Source: Amycolatopsis acidicola
GTDB lineage: Bacteria > Actinomycetota > Actinomycetes > Mycobacteriales > Pseudonocardiaceae
NCBI RefSeq assembly: GCF_007713735.2
Contig: NZ_VMNW02000084.1
Location: 1 to 39,087, forward strand
Length of the DNA: 39,087 nucleotides
Direction of reading: 5' to 3'
Shown here: piece by piece, positions 15,401 to 23,962 of the stretch
How the letters are laid out: each line of letters opens with the position of its first letter
Numbering within the stretch: position 1 is the stretch's first letter
Position numbers and translations under genes: made by a program
The notes under the pieces: model-generated
The model's input: the letters and a program-made list of their open reading frames with translations, nothing else
Databases searched by the model: none
What the model was told of the DNA's origin: nothing

Positions 15401-17497
15401 TCAGGCCGGCACCGAATCGGTGCGGCGTTGCCAGGCCCGGTGCATGGCGAGTTCGGCGAGGAACGCCGTCGCGAACTCGCCGGGCAGGTCGTCGGCCGCG
15501 GCTGTCGTCGTGACGACGCCGTCGGCCACGACGATCGTTTCGTCCTTGGCCAGCCGCGAGCCGACCCCGGCCCGCTCCAGCAACTGCACGCCGGAGCCGC
15601 TGGCGGCGACCGCCTTGGCGTGTTTGTACGCCTCGGCCACGAAGTGCACCGCGTAGCCGTCCTCGCTCAGCGTGTCGACGCTGTCCGGCCCGCACGGCAC
15701 CACCACGGCGTCATAGAGCACCGACGCCATCGTGTTCAGCTGCCTGTCCGCGGTCAGCGGATCACCGGTCCCCGCCGCGATTTCGCCCTCGTGCGGCGCG
15801 AGCAGTTCGACGATCGCCCCTGCTTCGGAGAGCGCGTCGGTGAACTTGCGGACCCCGGTCGCGTCCACCCCGTCGGCGAGCAGCACCGCGACCTTGCGCG
15901 TGGCCACGCTCCGCACCGGCGCGGCCACCTGCGACAGCGCGGGGGAGGTCCGGCCGTGGTTCGGCTCGCCGCTGCCGGGCTCGGGCACGCCGACCCCGGC
16001 GGCCACCCGCGCGGCGAGGTCGTGGTCGACGCGGTTCAGCTCGTGCACCGTCCGCGCGCGGATGTCCTTGTCGACGACCTTGCCCAGCTCGAACCGGAAC
16101 GCGGCCACGATGTGCTCCCGCTCCACGACGGTCATGCTGTTCCAGAACAGGGTGGCCTGGCTGTAGTAGTCCTGGAAACTGGGGCTGCGCTCGCGGATCT
16201 TCTTGCCCGAGACGGCTTCGGTGTAGTGCCGGAAGGTGTCCGCGTCGGCGACCGCCGGGCAACCGCCGCCCAGGCTGTTCTTGAAGTAGCTCGTCTGTCC
16301 TTTGTGGATGTAGTGCTGGCCGTAGCCGTCGCGCTGGTTGTGGTGCACGGCCGCGACCGGCCGGTTCACCGGCAGCTGCGAGAAGTTGGGGCCGCCGAGG
16401 CGGATCAGCTGGGTGTCGAGGTAGGAGAAGTTGCGCGCCTGCAGCAGCGGGTCGTTGGTGAAGTCGATGCCCGGCACCACGTTCGCGGTGTGGAAGGCGA
16501 TCTGCTCGGTCTCGGCGAAGAAGTTCTCCGGGTTGCGGTCGAGCACCATCCGCCCGGCCGGGCGCACCGGCACCTCCTCCTCGGGAATGATCTTCGTCGC
16601 GTCCAGCAGATCGAAGTCGAAGGAGTGCTCGTCGGCCTCGTCCACCAGCTGCACGCCCAGCTCCCACTCCGGGAACCGCCCGGCTTCGATGCTGTCCCAC
16701 AGGTCGCGGCGGTTGAAGTCCGGGTCCTTGCCCGCGACCTTCTGGCATTCGTCCCACACCAGCGAATGCGTGCCCAGCCGCGGCTTCCAGTGGAACTTGA
16801 CGAAGGTGCCCCTGCCCTCAGCGTCGACCAGCCGGAACGTGTGCACGCCGAAGCCCTGCATCATGCGGTAGCTGCGCGGCAGCGCGCGGTCGGACATCAG
16901 CCACAGCACCATGTGCAGCGATTCCGGCTGCAGCGAGACGAAGTCCCAGAAGGTGTCGTGCGCGCTCTGCGCCTGCGGGATCTCGTTGGGCGGTTCGGGC
17001 TTCACCGCGTGCACGAAGTCGGGGAACTTGATGCCGTCGTGGATGAAGAACACCGGCATGTTGTTGCCGACGAGATCGTAGTTCCCTTGGCGCGTATAGA
17101 ATTTCGTCGCGAACCCGCGCACGTCGCGCACCGTGTCCGCGGAGCCGCGCGAACCGGCGACGGTGGAGAACCGCACGAACACGGGGATCCGCTCGCCACT
17201 GGTGAGGAACTCGGCCGTCGTGTAGTCGGAAAGCCAGCCGTCGTAGGCCTCGAAGTAGCCGTACGCCCCCGCGCCGCGCGCGTGCACGACGCGTTCCGGG
17301 ATCCGCTCGTGGTCGAAGTGGGTGATCTTCTCCCTGGCGTGGAAGTCTTCGAGCAGCGTGGGCCCGCGGCCACCCGTGGTGAGGGAGTCGTCGTCGTGGT
17401 CCACCCGGACGCCTTGCTGCGTCGTGAGTGCGCGGTCGCTGTCATCGACGCGGTGCTCGTCCAGCTGACGCTGCTTGGCGTCGGTGTGCTCGGCCAC
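15401..17497 (-). CDS. katE: Large-subunit catalase (HPII/KatE type)
   Basis: This haem catalase converts H2O2 to water and O2. From the GTG at 17497 it has 698 residues, the size of large-subunit clade 2 catalases. AAGAGG lies upstream; the frame is open to 17557 but that part overlaps the promoter. Key segments are RVVHARGAGAYGYFE (catalytic His72), VGNNMPVFFIHDG (distal Asn) and ARNFSYLDTQLIRLGGPNF (axial Tyr, near residue 360). The last 150 or so residues, from RKVAVLLADGVDATG, form the flavodoxin-like/class I glutaminase-like domain typical of HPII. A GTTT-N15-GGGTA promoter lies just upstream, so general stress or stationary-phase control is likely. Confidence 0.95.
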   Translation of the reverse strand: MAEHTDAKQRQLDEHRVDDSDRALTTQQGVRVDHDDDSLTTGGRGPTLLEDFHAREKITHFDHERIPERVVHARGAGAYGYFEAYDGWLSDYTTAEFLTSGERIPVFVRFSTVAGSRGSADTVRDVRGFATKFYTRQGNYDLVGNNMPVFFIHDGIKFPDFVHAVKPEPPNEIPQAQSAHDTFWDFVSLQPESLHMVLWLMSDRALPRSYRMMQGFGVHTFRLVDAEGRGTFVKFHWKPRLGTHSLVWDECQKVAGKDPDFNRRDLWDSIEAGRFPEWELGVQLVDEADEHSFDFDLLDATKIIPEEEVPVRPAGRMVLDRNPENFFAETEQIAFHTANVVPGIDFTNDPLLQARNFSYLDTQLIRLGGPNFSQLPVNRPVAAVHHNQRDGYGQHYIHKGQTSYFKNSLGGGCPAVADADTFRHYTEAVSGKKIRERSPSFQDYYSQATLFWNSMTVVEREHIVAAFRFELGKVVDKDIRARTVHELNRVDHDLAARVAAGVGVPEPGSGEPNHGRTSPALSQVAAPVRSVATRKVAVLLADGVDATGVRKFTDALSEAGAIVELLAPHEGEIAAGTGDPLTADRQLNTMASVLYDAVVVPCGPDSVDTLSEDGYAVHFVAEAYKHAKAVAASGSGVQLLERAGVGSRLAKDETIVVADGVVTTTAAADDLPGEFATAFLAELAMHRAWQRRTDSVPA

Positions 17498-17541
17498 GGT
17501 CTGCCTCTTTCCTTGCTCCGTACGGCTTGTTTCCTGCCAGC

Positions 17542-17565
17542 TACCCGGGGCGGCCACCGGTAAAC
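17542..17565 (-). promoter_or_regulatory. Sigma-B-like promoter of the catalase
   Basis: On the minus strand, GTTT (17565-17562) and GGGTA (17546-17542) are 15 nt apart. This is the consensus of actinobacterial SigB/SigF general-stress promoters. It would give a leader of about 35-40 nt before the catalase GTG. Confidence 0.6.
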
Positions 17566-17566
17566 C

Positions 17567-17738
17567 GGCGTGGTCGGCGATCCGTTCGAGGAGGTGCTCC
17601 GCGAGGTGCGGTTGCCCGACGAGGTCGCGGCGGTGGGCGGCTCCGCCTGCCTCGGCGGACGACGAGCGGGCGATGGAGGAGAAGTACCGGAAGGCCGTCG
17701 ACCTCCTCCACTTCGAGTTCGAAGAGTCCGGGGACTGA
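17567..17738 (+). pseudogene. Small unrecognised reading frame, probably frameshifted
   Basis: Between the catalase promoter and the hydrolase end, the plus strand reads VVGDPFEEVLREVRLPDEVAA in one frame and, after about 17640, DDERAMEEKYRKAVDLLHFEF in another, ending at 17738. Both halves have the charged, helical composition of real protein. A single frameshift would join them into a protein of about 55-60 residues. I do not recognise a family. It may be a decayed gene, or two chance readings of GC-rich DNA. Confidence 0.3.
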
Positions 17739-17743
17739 CCCGC

Positions 17744-18433
17744 TCAGCGCCCGGCGGGCGGGCGCCGGAGGATCCGCTCGAGGTGGTCGAGTTCCTCGCG
17801 GCCTTCCGGGATTTTTTCCATGACCCAGTTGTGGAACATCGCGCGCCGCTCGCGGTAGTCGATGTCGATCCCCGCTTCGGTGGCGTGCTGGGCGAACCGG
17901 CGGGCGTCCGGCAGGAGGACGTCGCGGGCGCCGATGAACAGGCTGAACGGGCCGAGCCCGGACAACTCCGCGTAAAGCGGGCTGATCAGCGGATCGTGCG
18001 GGTCGGCGCCTTCGGAGTACGTGCGGCCGGCTTCGCGCAGTCCGGTGATGCCGAGCATCGGGTCGTAGTCGTCGAGCAGCACCGACATCGGGTCGTCCAC
18101 CAGCACGTCCAGCCACGGCGAGATCAGCAGGATCCGTTCCGGCTGCGGCTCACCGCGCTCGCGGAGGCGTTGCGCGATGGCCAGCGCGTCGTAGGTCGCC
18201 TGCACCATGGGCAGGATCGTGGTGTGGCTGTAGCGGGGGACGAGCGGGTAGAGCGGCAGCGTCACCGTGCACCCGAGCCGGTCCGCGAGTTCGGCGGCGT
18301 AACGCCAGTGGTGCGGTTCGATCTCCTCGACGAACCCGCCGCCGTGCACGCGTGGCAGCTGCCGGTGCAGGACGTCCGCGTTGTCGTAGAACTTCTTCCG
18401 CTCGCTCGCCAGGAGCGCGGCGATGCTGACCAC
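17744..18433 (-). pseudogene. Alpha/beta hydrolase (HSL type) that has lost the nucleophile elbow
   Basis: The 229-residue frame is open, with a GTG start and AAAGGA upstream, but key parts are missing. It has the oxyanion motif HGGGFVEEIEPHHW, PLYPLVPRYSHTTILPM, LLISPWLDVLVDDP, the acid in GARDVLLPDAR and the histidine in AMFHNWVMEK. Where the family has GDSAGG after the YDAL helix, the sequence jumps directly from ATYDAL to AIAQRLRERGEPQPERI. The N-terminus also jumps from KKFYDNADVLHRQLPR to VHGGG. Two in-frame deletions explain this. With no catalytic serine it should be inactive as an esterase. Intact relatives have about 290-320 residues. Confidence 0.65.
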
Positions 18434-18499
18434 TCGGTGATCCTTTCCCAGCGCCGTGGCGCTGTCCGTCCATGCGTGTCACCGCCGTCCGTGTACCCA

Positions 18500-18523
18500 G
18501 TTTTCCCAGGCTCACCACGGGTA
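18500..18523 (+). promoter_or_regulatory. Sigma-B-like promoter of the SDR gene
   Basis: GTTTT (18500-18504), 14 nt and GGGTA (18519-18523) form a good general-stress promoter, 32 nt before the SDR ATG. It pairs with the similar promoter of the catalase on the other side of the hydrolase remnant. Confidence 0.6.
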
Positions 18524-18555
18524 GTCCGAGGCCTGGAACCGAAGGAGGGTGCACC

Positions 18556-19410
18556 ATGTCCGACCGCGTACGTCCGCCACAACAGCAGGAGCCGCCGGGT
18601 ACCACCCGGGAAATGGATCCGGCGCCGCGCGACACGATGGCCGGCTATGAGGGCCGTGACCTGCTCTTGAACCAGCGGGCGCTGGTCACCGGCGGTGATT
18701 CCGGGATCGGCCGGGCGGTGGCCGTCGCCTTCGCCAAGGAGGGCGCGGACCTCGCGATCGCCTACCTGGACGAGCACGAGGACGCCGAACGCACGGCGGA
18801 ACTGGTGCGCGCCGAGGGGCGCCAGTGCGTGCTGCTGCCCGGTGACCTTGCCGAAGGCGCCCAGTGCCGGGAGATCGTCAGCGAGACCGTGAAACGGTTG
18901 GGCGGCTTGAACATCCTGGTGAACAACGTCGCCACGCAATGGCCGGTGGACGCGCCCGAGGAGCTGACCGAGAAGCAGTGGATGCACACCTTCGACGTGA
19001 ACATCCACAGCTACTTCCGGGTCACCGACGCGGCGCTGGCACACCTCGGGGACGGGGACGTGATCATCAACACCGGTTCGGTGAACGGCTTGCGGGGCAA
19101 CAAGTCCCTGATCGACTACTCGGCCACCAAGGGCGCGGTGCACGCGTGGACCTACGCGATGGCCCAGGCGCTGGCCGGGCGGCGGATCCGGGTGAACTGC
19201 GTGGCGCCGGGGCCGGTGTGGACGCCGTTGATTCCCTCGACGTTCCCGCCGGAGAAGGTGGAGAAATTCGGCCTGCAGGTGCCGTTCCAGGAGGCCGCGC
19301 ATCCCGACGACCTCGCTCCGTCGTACGTGTTCCTCGCGTCGAACCGGCTTTCCGGGTACTACAGCGGCGAAGTGCTGGCCGCGCTCGGTGGCGAAACCAC
19401 CCCGGGCTGA
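18556..19410 (+). CDS. Short-chain dehydrogenase/reductase, general stress type
   Basis: A 284-residue classical SDR with a proline-rich N-terminal extension (about 1-35) as in the YdaD/Gsp39 group of general stress proteins. It has the coenzyme motif TGGDSGIG (45-52), NNVA (123-126), Ser175, Tyr188 and Lys192 (YSATK), and the PG motif in VAPGPVWTPLIP. It should reduce or oxidise an alcohol/carbonyl with NAD(P). The substrate is unknown. The ATG at 18556 follows AAGGAGGG at 7-nt spacing. A sigma-B-like promoter lies upstream, matching the stress role known for the group. Confidence 0.9.
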   Translation: MSDRVRPPQQQEPPGTTREMDPAPRDTMAGYEGRDLLLNQRALVTGGDSGIGRAVAVAFAKEGADLAIAYLDEHEDAERTAELVRAEGRQCVLLPGDLAEGAQCREIVSETVKRLGGLNILVNNVATQWPVDAPEELTEKQWMHTFDVNIHSYFRVTDAALAHLGDGDVIINTGSVNGLRGNKSLIDYSATKGAVHAWTYAMAQALAGRRIRVNCVAPGPVWTPLIPSTFPPEKVEKFGLQVPFQEAAHPDDLAPSYVFLASNRLSGYYSGEVLAALGGETTPG

Positions 19411-19487
19411 GGGAGTGCCCATGGGCACGCGATGGGCTCACCGGGTGACTTCGTCCGGTGGCCGCCCGAAACGGGCACGATGGACTC

Positions 19488-20207
19488 GTGAGTGACACCC
19501 TCGATCCTTCCGCCGCTGGCCCGCCGCCGGCGCTGCACCGGGTCGTGGCCGGTCGCCCCCACACGATCGGCAGCTTCCGGTTCCACTTCGCCGACCAGCG
19601 CTGGGAGTGGTCCGACGAGGTGGCCCTGCTCCACGGTTACGCGCCGGGCTCCGTCCACCCGACCACCGAGCTGCTGCTGTCACACAAACACCCGGACGAC
19701 CGCGTCGCGGTCGCCGAAAACCTCGCCGCCGCCGTCCGCGACGGCACCGCGTTCTGCAGCCGCCACCGCATCATCGACACCACCGGAACCGAACATCACG
19801 TGCTCGTCGTCGCCGACCGGCTCTTCGACGACACCGGCGCCACCGTCGGCACCGCGGGCCACTACATCGACCTGGGCCCCGACCTCGCCGAACAGCGACG
19901 GCAGATCTTCAGCGAAGCGCTGCCGGACGTCGTCGACGCCCGCGCCGTCATCGAGCAGGCCAAAGGCGCGCTCATGCTCGTCTACGGCATCACCGCCGAG
20001 CACGCCTTCGCGGTCCTGAAGTGGCGCTCCCAGGAGACCAACAGCAAACTGCGGGACCTGGCCGCCAAGCTCACCGCCGCGCTGACCGCGCTCGGCGGCG
20101 GTCCGCTCCAGCAGCGCACCCAGTTCGACCACCTGCTGCTCACCATCCACGAATGCCCGCTACCGCCGGACGGCGAAAGCCGATTGGACCCCGGCCGGGG
20201 CGGGTAG
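19488..20207 (+). CDS. PAS-ANTAR RNA-binding antitermination regulator
   Basis: A 239-residue protein beginning at the GTG at 19488. Residues about 25-130 form a PAS_3-type sensor (FHFADQRWEWSDEVALLHGY, then HPDDRVAVAENLAAAV, RIIDTTGTEHHVLVVADRL). Residues about 140-200 form an ANTAR domain, DARAVIEQAKGALMLVYGI followed by AFAVLKWRSQETNSKLRDLA, with the three-helix pattern that binds paired RNA hairpins and prevents termination. There is no receiver domain. Such PAS-ANTAR proteins are common in actinomycetes. Its RNA targets are unknown. The P450 gene follows after 9 nt. Confidence 0.9.
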   Translation: MSDTLDPSAAGPPPALHRVVAGRPHTIGSFRFHFADQRWEWSDEVALLHGYAPGSVHPTTELLLSHKHPDDRVAVAENLAAAVRDGTAFCSRHRIIDTTGTEHHVLVVADRLFDDTGATVGTAGHYIDLGPDLAEQRRQIFSEALPDVVDARAVIEQAKGALMLVYGITAEHAFAVLKWRSQETNSKLRDLAAKLTAALTALGGGPLQQRTQFDHLLLTIHECPLPPDGESRLDPGRGG

Positions 20208-20216
20208 CTCCCCGGT

Positions 20217-21581
20217 ATGCCGACAGGACAAGAACTCCACGCGATCCCCTCAGACGAGACACTCTCGGCCGTGAGCCGCGGCAAGGAGCTCTCCCCGGCC
20301 ACCGCGTCGGTCGCGGACACCGCACGCGTCGCCGCGACCGTGCTCGCGCCGACGCTGCGGGGCGGAGTCATCAAACGACGCCCGCGCGCGATGGCGCTGG
20401 CGGACCGGCTGCAACTGGACCGCCCCGGCATCCGGCTGCTGGGCAGGCTCCGCGAGCGTTACGGCGAGCGCCCGTTGCAGCTGCGGATCCCCGGCCGGTC
20501 GGTGACCGTGCTGCTCGGCCACGCCGACGCCGGCAGCGTGCTGGCGCGGACGCCGAGTCCGTTCACTCCGGCCACACTCGAGAAAAAGGCCGCGCTGAGC
20601 CATTTTCAGCCGCACGGGGTGCTCATCTCCGACGACGGCAACCGCGCCGCGCGGCGCGGCTTCAACGAGCAGGTGCTGGAACCGGGCCGGGCGATCCACG
20701 ACCTGGCCGCCCCGTGGGCGCGGCGCATCGCGGAGCGCGCAAGTCAGCCGGCCGCCCCGGAACTGGACTGGGACAAGTTCAACACCCGCTGGTGGCAGCT
20801 CGTCCGCGAGATCACGCTCGGCGGTGACACGGCGGAAGACCGCGAGCTGACCGACCTGCTCGGCGCACTGCGCCTGGACGCGAACTGGGCCTACGCCCGC
20901 CCGAAACGCAAGCAGCTGCGAAACCGGTTCCTCGACCTGGTGCGGCAGCAGGTGGCGTTGAACCGGCCAGGCAGCCTCGCCGCAGCGGTGAACGCCACCC
21001 CGGCCGACGCGGCGACCGACCCCGCGGGCCAGGTGCCCCACTGGTTGTTCGCCTTCGACGCCGCCGGGATCGCCACCTTCCGCACGCTTGCGCTGCTGGC
21101 GTCGCACTCGCAGGCCGGGGCCCAAGCGCACGCCGAGGCGACAGCGGCCGACCCGAGCGAACCGCGGCAATTGCCGTTCCTGCGTGCTTGCGTACTCGAA
21201 TCCGTGCGACTGTGGCCGACCACGCCGGCGTTGCTCCGAGAAGCAGCGGAAGATACGGCCTGGGGCCGCAAGGGCACGACGTACCTGGTGTCGACCCCGT
21301 TCTTCCACCGGGACGCGCAGCGCTTGCCCTACGCGGACCGCTTCGAACCCGGCATCTGGCTCGACGGCCGGGCGGCGGAACAGCCCGCGCTGGTGCCGTT
21401 CAGCGCCGGGCCGGGCGCCTGCCCCGGACGCGACGTGGTGCTGTTCGCGACGTCGACGCTGCTGGCGAACCTGCTGCGGCGGTACCGGTTCACGGTGCTG
21501 GACAAGCGACTCCGGCCCGGGGATCTCCCGGCGACCCTCGACCACTTCACCCTGCGGTTCGCGCTGGAACCCGCCGGGTGA
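20217..21581 (+). CDS. Cytochrome P450 with an atypical I-helix
   Basis: A 454-residue haem-thiolate monooxygenase fold. The cysteine loop PFSAGPGACPGRD carries the haem ligand Cys402, and ESVR (328-331) is the ExxR motif. In the I-helix, where most P450s have AGxDT or AGxET, it reads DAAGIATFRT: the acid of the proton-delivery pair is replaced by Ala while the Thr remains. That is seen in some P450s that use peroxide or an internal substrate carboxylate. No membrane anchor is present; the N-terminus is a 60-residue soluble extension. No ferredoxin or reductase is adjacent. It lies 9 nt after the PAS-ANTAR gene and is probably co-transcribed. The substrate is unknown. Confidence 0.85.
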   Translation: MPTGQELHAIPSDETLSAVSRGKELSPATASVADTARVAATVLAPTLRGGVIKRRPRAMALADRLQLDRPGIRLLGRLRERYGERPLQLRIPGRSVTVLLGHADAGSVLARTPSPFTPATLEKKAALSHFQPHGVLISDDGNRAARRGFNEQVLEPGRAIHDLAAPWARRIAERASQPAAPELDWDKFNTRWWQLVREITLGGDTAEDRELTDLLGALRLDANWAYARPKRKQLRNRFLDLVRQQVALNRPGSLAAAVNATPADAATDPAGQVPHWLFAFDAAGIATFRTLALLASHSQAGAQAHAEATAADPSEPRQLPFLRACVLESVRLWPTTPALLREAAEDTAWGRKGTTYLVSTPFFHRDAQRLPYADRFEPGIWLDGRAAEQPALVPFSAGPGACPGRDVVLFATSTLLANLLRRYRFTVLDKRLRPGDLPATLDHFTLRFALEPAG

Positions 21582-21644
21582 TCGCCGCCGGGTACCTTGA
21601 GGCCGTGCGAAATCGGGGCGTCGCACGGTGGAGAGGAGCGACCT

Positions 21645-22007
21645 GTGCGGTTCGAAGTGACCGAGGCCGACACGGCCGAAGCGCTGGGCAGTGGTGACCT
21701 GCCCGTGCTCGGCACCCCGCGGCTGATCGCCTGGCTCGAAGCGGCGACGGTCGCCTGCGCCGCGCCTTCGCTGGCGGCCGGGCAGACCACGGTCGGCACC
21801 GCGATCCACGTCCGGCACCGCCGGCCCACGCCGGTCGGCGGTGAGGTCGAGGTCTTCGCGGAGGTGCGGGAGTCCACTGTGGAGGGACGGATGTCGTTCA
21901 CCGTGCGGGCCGTCGACGGAACCGGGCAGGCCGTCGCCACCGGCGAGATCGAACGCGCGGTGGTCGACGGGGAGCGTTTCCTCGGCTCGGTTCCGGCCTC
22001 GCGATAA
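21645..22007 (+). CDS. FlK-like hotdog-fold thioesterase
   Basis: A 120-residue single-domain hotdog protein starting at GTG after GGAGAGGAG. VGTAIHVRHRRPTPVG resembles the FlK (fluoroacetyl-CoA thioesterase) segment, and LGTPRLIAWLEAATVAC precedes it. Thr24, Glu32 and His58 occupy the positions expected for the catalytic triad of that family. FlK itself protects cells that make fluoroacetate, but most homologues are annotated only by fold and their acyl-CoA substrates are unknown. It follows the P450 by 63 nt and converges with the MarR gene. Confidence 0.75.
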   Translation: MRFEVTEADTAEALGSGDLPVLGTPRLIAWLEAATVACAAPSLAAGQTTVGTAIHVRHRRPTPVGGEVEVFAEVRESTVEGRMSFTVRAVDGTGQAVATGEIERAVVDGERFLGSVPASR

Positions 22008-22019
22008 CCCGCGAGAGCG

Positions 22020-22475
22020 TCAGACAGGGTGGTCGTCGGCGAGTTCGTCGATCGCGCCGACGAGTTCGTGCAGCGCGGGCAGGGCGGCGGAAAGCACGTG
22101 CTGCCACCCGGGGTGGAGCTTGCCGAGCGCCTCGCCGAGGATGCGGGCGTTGGTGGTCTGCCACCGCCGCACCGCGGCCTCACCGTCGCCGGTCAGCTCG
22201 AGCCGGACGGTGCGGCGGTCTTCGGTCCCGCCCGCGCTGGTGACCAGCTCCCGTTTGCGCAGCCCGTTGACCAGCGTGGTGACGGAGTTGGGCGCGAGCC
22301 GCAACTTCCGGGCCACCTGGCTGGGCTGCGCGCCGGGGTTCTCCGCCAGGCAGGACAGCAGCTCCAGCTGCGCCACCGAAAGCGGGTTGCCCGGATCCGC
22401 GGTGCGGCCGGCGCGGCGCATGGCCCGCCGGAGCCGGGCCACGATGTCGGCGAGTTCCGGCTCGGACCCGGTCAT
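22020..22475 (-). CDS. MarR-family transcriptional regulator
   Basis: A 151-residue winged-helix protein: LSVAQLELLSCLAENPGAQP, then SQVARKLRLAPNSVTTLVNG (recognition helix region) and EDRRTVRLELTGDGEAAV (wing). The ATG at 22475 overlaps the stop of the MFS gene (ATGA), so the two are co-transcribed. It probably represses the exporter operon and responds to the exported compound. A palindrome AACTAGTT at 23865-23872, upstream of the exporter, is a candidate binding site. Confidence 0.9.
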   Translation of the reverse strand: MTGSEPELADIVARLRRAMRRAGRTADPGNPLSVAQLELLSCLAENPGAQPSQVARKLRLAPNSVTTLVNGLRKRELVTSAGGTEDRRTVRLELTGDGEAAVRRWQTTNARILGEALGKLHPGWQHVLSAALPALHELVGAIDELADDHPV

Positions 22476-23827
22476 GCCCGCTTGCCCCCGGCGAGCCCGG
22501 TCGCTCCGGCGACGAGGGCGAACACGGCCAGCGCCAGTAGCGTCACCGTGCTGCCCGCGGCGTGCCCGATGTGCAAGCACAGCGTCACGAGCGCGACACC
22601 GAGCGCGGTGCCGAAACTACGTGCCATGTTCACGAGTCCGCCTCCTGTCGCCGAAATCCGCGCCGGGATCGCCCCCATGATCACGGAGTTGTTGGCCGGG
22701 ATGAACACGCCCAGGCCGATCCCGACGAGCAACAGTACCGGCCCGGCCAGCGCCGGCGCCCCGGGCGCCAGCGGCAGCACCGCGCACCCGGCGGCGCACA
22801 CCAGCGCACCGGCGACCGTCCGGCCGCGCGACCCGAGGCGGCGGGGGAGCAGCCTATTGGCGCCCACCGCGGCGAGCCCGAACCCGGCCGGCAGGCACGT
22901 CAGCACGAGCCCCGCGTGCGCGCCCAGGATCTGCGGGAACAACGTGAGCGGCCCGAACAGAACGAGATAGCCGCACAAGGCGCCCGCCAGGCCGAACGAC
23001 ACCGCGGGTGGGCGCAGCACGCTGAGGTCGATCAACGGGCTCCGCGCCCGCCGTTCCCGCGCGCCGAACGCGATCACCGCTCCCACCGCGACGGCCACCA
23101 GCACCAGGACTGTCCACAGTGGCAGGTGCAGGCCGGAAATTCCGGACAGGGCAAGCAAAACGGCCGTGGATCCGGCGACGAGCAGGCCGAAACCGGTGGT
23201 GTCGAAACGGCCGAGCGGTGTCCGTTCACGGGTTCTTGGCAGGAGGTAGCGTCCGGCGATCAGGCCCGCGATGCCGACCGGCAGGTTGACCAGGAACACC
23301 CAGCGCCACCCGATGGTGCTCACGAGCACGCCGCCCAGCGCGGGGCCGAGCGCCAGACCGAGCGCCTGCGCCGAGGCCTGTACGCCGAGCGCGGCCCGGC
23401 TGCGTTCCCTCGGCACGCTCGTGACCACCAGCGCGACGCTGTTGGCCTGCAACATCGCCGCCCCCAGCGCCTGCACCACGCGGAACCCGATCAACCAGCC
23501 GAGCCCCGGCGCGAGTCCGCACGCGACCGAGGCGAGCGTGAAGACCCCGAACCCCCAGACGTACATCAGCTTCCGCCCCGCCGCGTCGGCCACCCGACCG
23601 GCGGCGGCCAGCAGCCCGACCAGGCCGAGCAGGTACGCCAGCGACACCCATTGGATCGCCGCGAGGGGCTGGCCGAACTCGGACTGCAGGGCCGGGAAGG
23701 TGAGCGTGACGATGCTCGCGTCCAGCTGCCCCATGAAGGCGCCGAAGCACACCGTGCCGACCGCGAACCAGCCGGCCTTCGGATGCTCCCGCACCACCTG
23801 CGGACGCCTGCGCTCCGCCAACAGCAC
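22472..23827 (-). CDS. MFS drug exporter, DHA2/EmrB-QacA type
   Basis: A 451-residue protein with many transmembrane helices. It has the family signatures FGAFMGQLDASIVTLTFPAL (helix 1 motif D1, with Asp), GRVADAAGRKLMYVWGF (motif A) and LGLALGPALGGVLVSTIGWR (motif C of antiporters). It probably expels hydrophobic drugs in exchange for H+. The GTG start has a strong upstream GGGGAGGAG. It is the first gene of a two-gene operon with a MarR regulator. The specific drug cannot be predicted. Confidence 0.9.
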   Translation of the reverse strand: MLLAERRRPQVVREHPKAGWFAVGTVCFGAFMGQLDASIVTLTFPALQSEFGQPLAAIQWVSLAYLLGLVGLLAAAGRVADAAGRKLMYVWGFGVFTLASVACGLAPGLGWLIGFRVVQALGAAMLQANSVALVVTSVPRERSRAALGVQASAQALGLALGPALGGVLVSTIGWRWVFLVNLPVGIAGLIAGRYLLPRTRERTPLGRFDTTGFGLLVAGSTAVLLALSGISGLHLPLWTVLVLVAVAVGAVIAFGARERRARSPLIDLSVLRPPAVSFGLAGALCGYLVLFGPLTLFPQILGAHAGLVLTCLPAGFGLAAVGANRLLPRRLGSRGRTVAGALVCAAGCAVLPLAPGAPALAGPVLLLVGIGLGVFIPANNSVIMGAIPARISATGGGLVNMARSFGTALGVALVTLCLHIGHAAGSTVTLLALAVFALVAGATGLAGGKRA

Positions 23828-23864
23828 CTGGTCTCCTCCCCTTCGGCCAGTGATTCTGACACAG

Positions 23865-23872
23865 AACTAGTT
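23865..23872. promoter_or_regulatory. Candidate MarR operator at the exporter promoter
   Basis: AACTAGTT is a perfect palindrome 38 nt upstream of the exporter GTG, in a locally AT-rich patch. MarR-type repressors often bind short palindromes of this kind in the promoters they control. Confidence 0.4.
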
Positions 23873-23962
23873 TTCGAGCGATGTGGGACTGTGTAGTGTT
23901 CTTTGGGCTGATGAACCTCATAGGCAGAGTTAACTGGCCGTCTCTACGGGAGGCGGCCGGGG

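Noticed and set aside
15383..17563. Plus-strand frame covering the whole catalase gene
   Set aside because: The minus-strand reading contains every catalase motif; the plus-strand frame is a codon-bias shadow.
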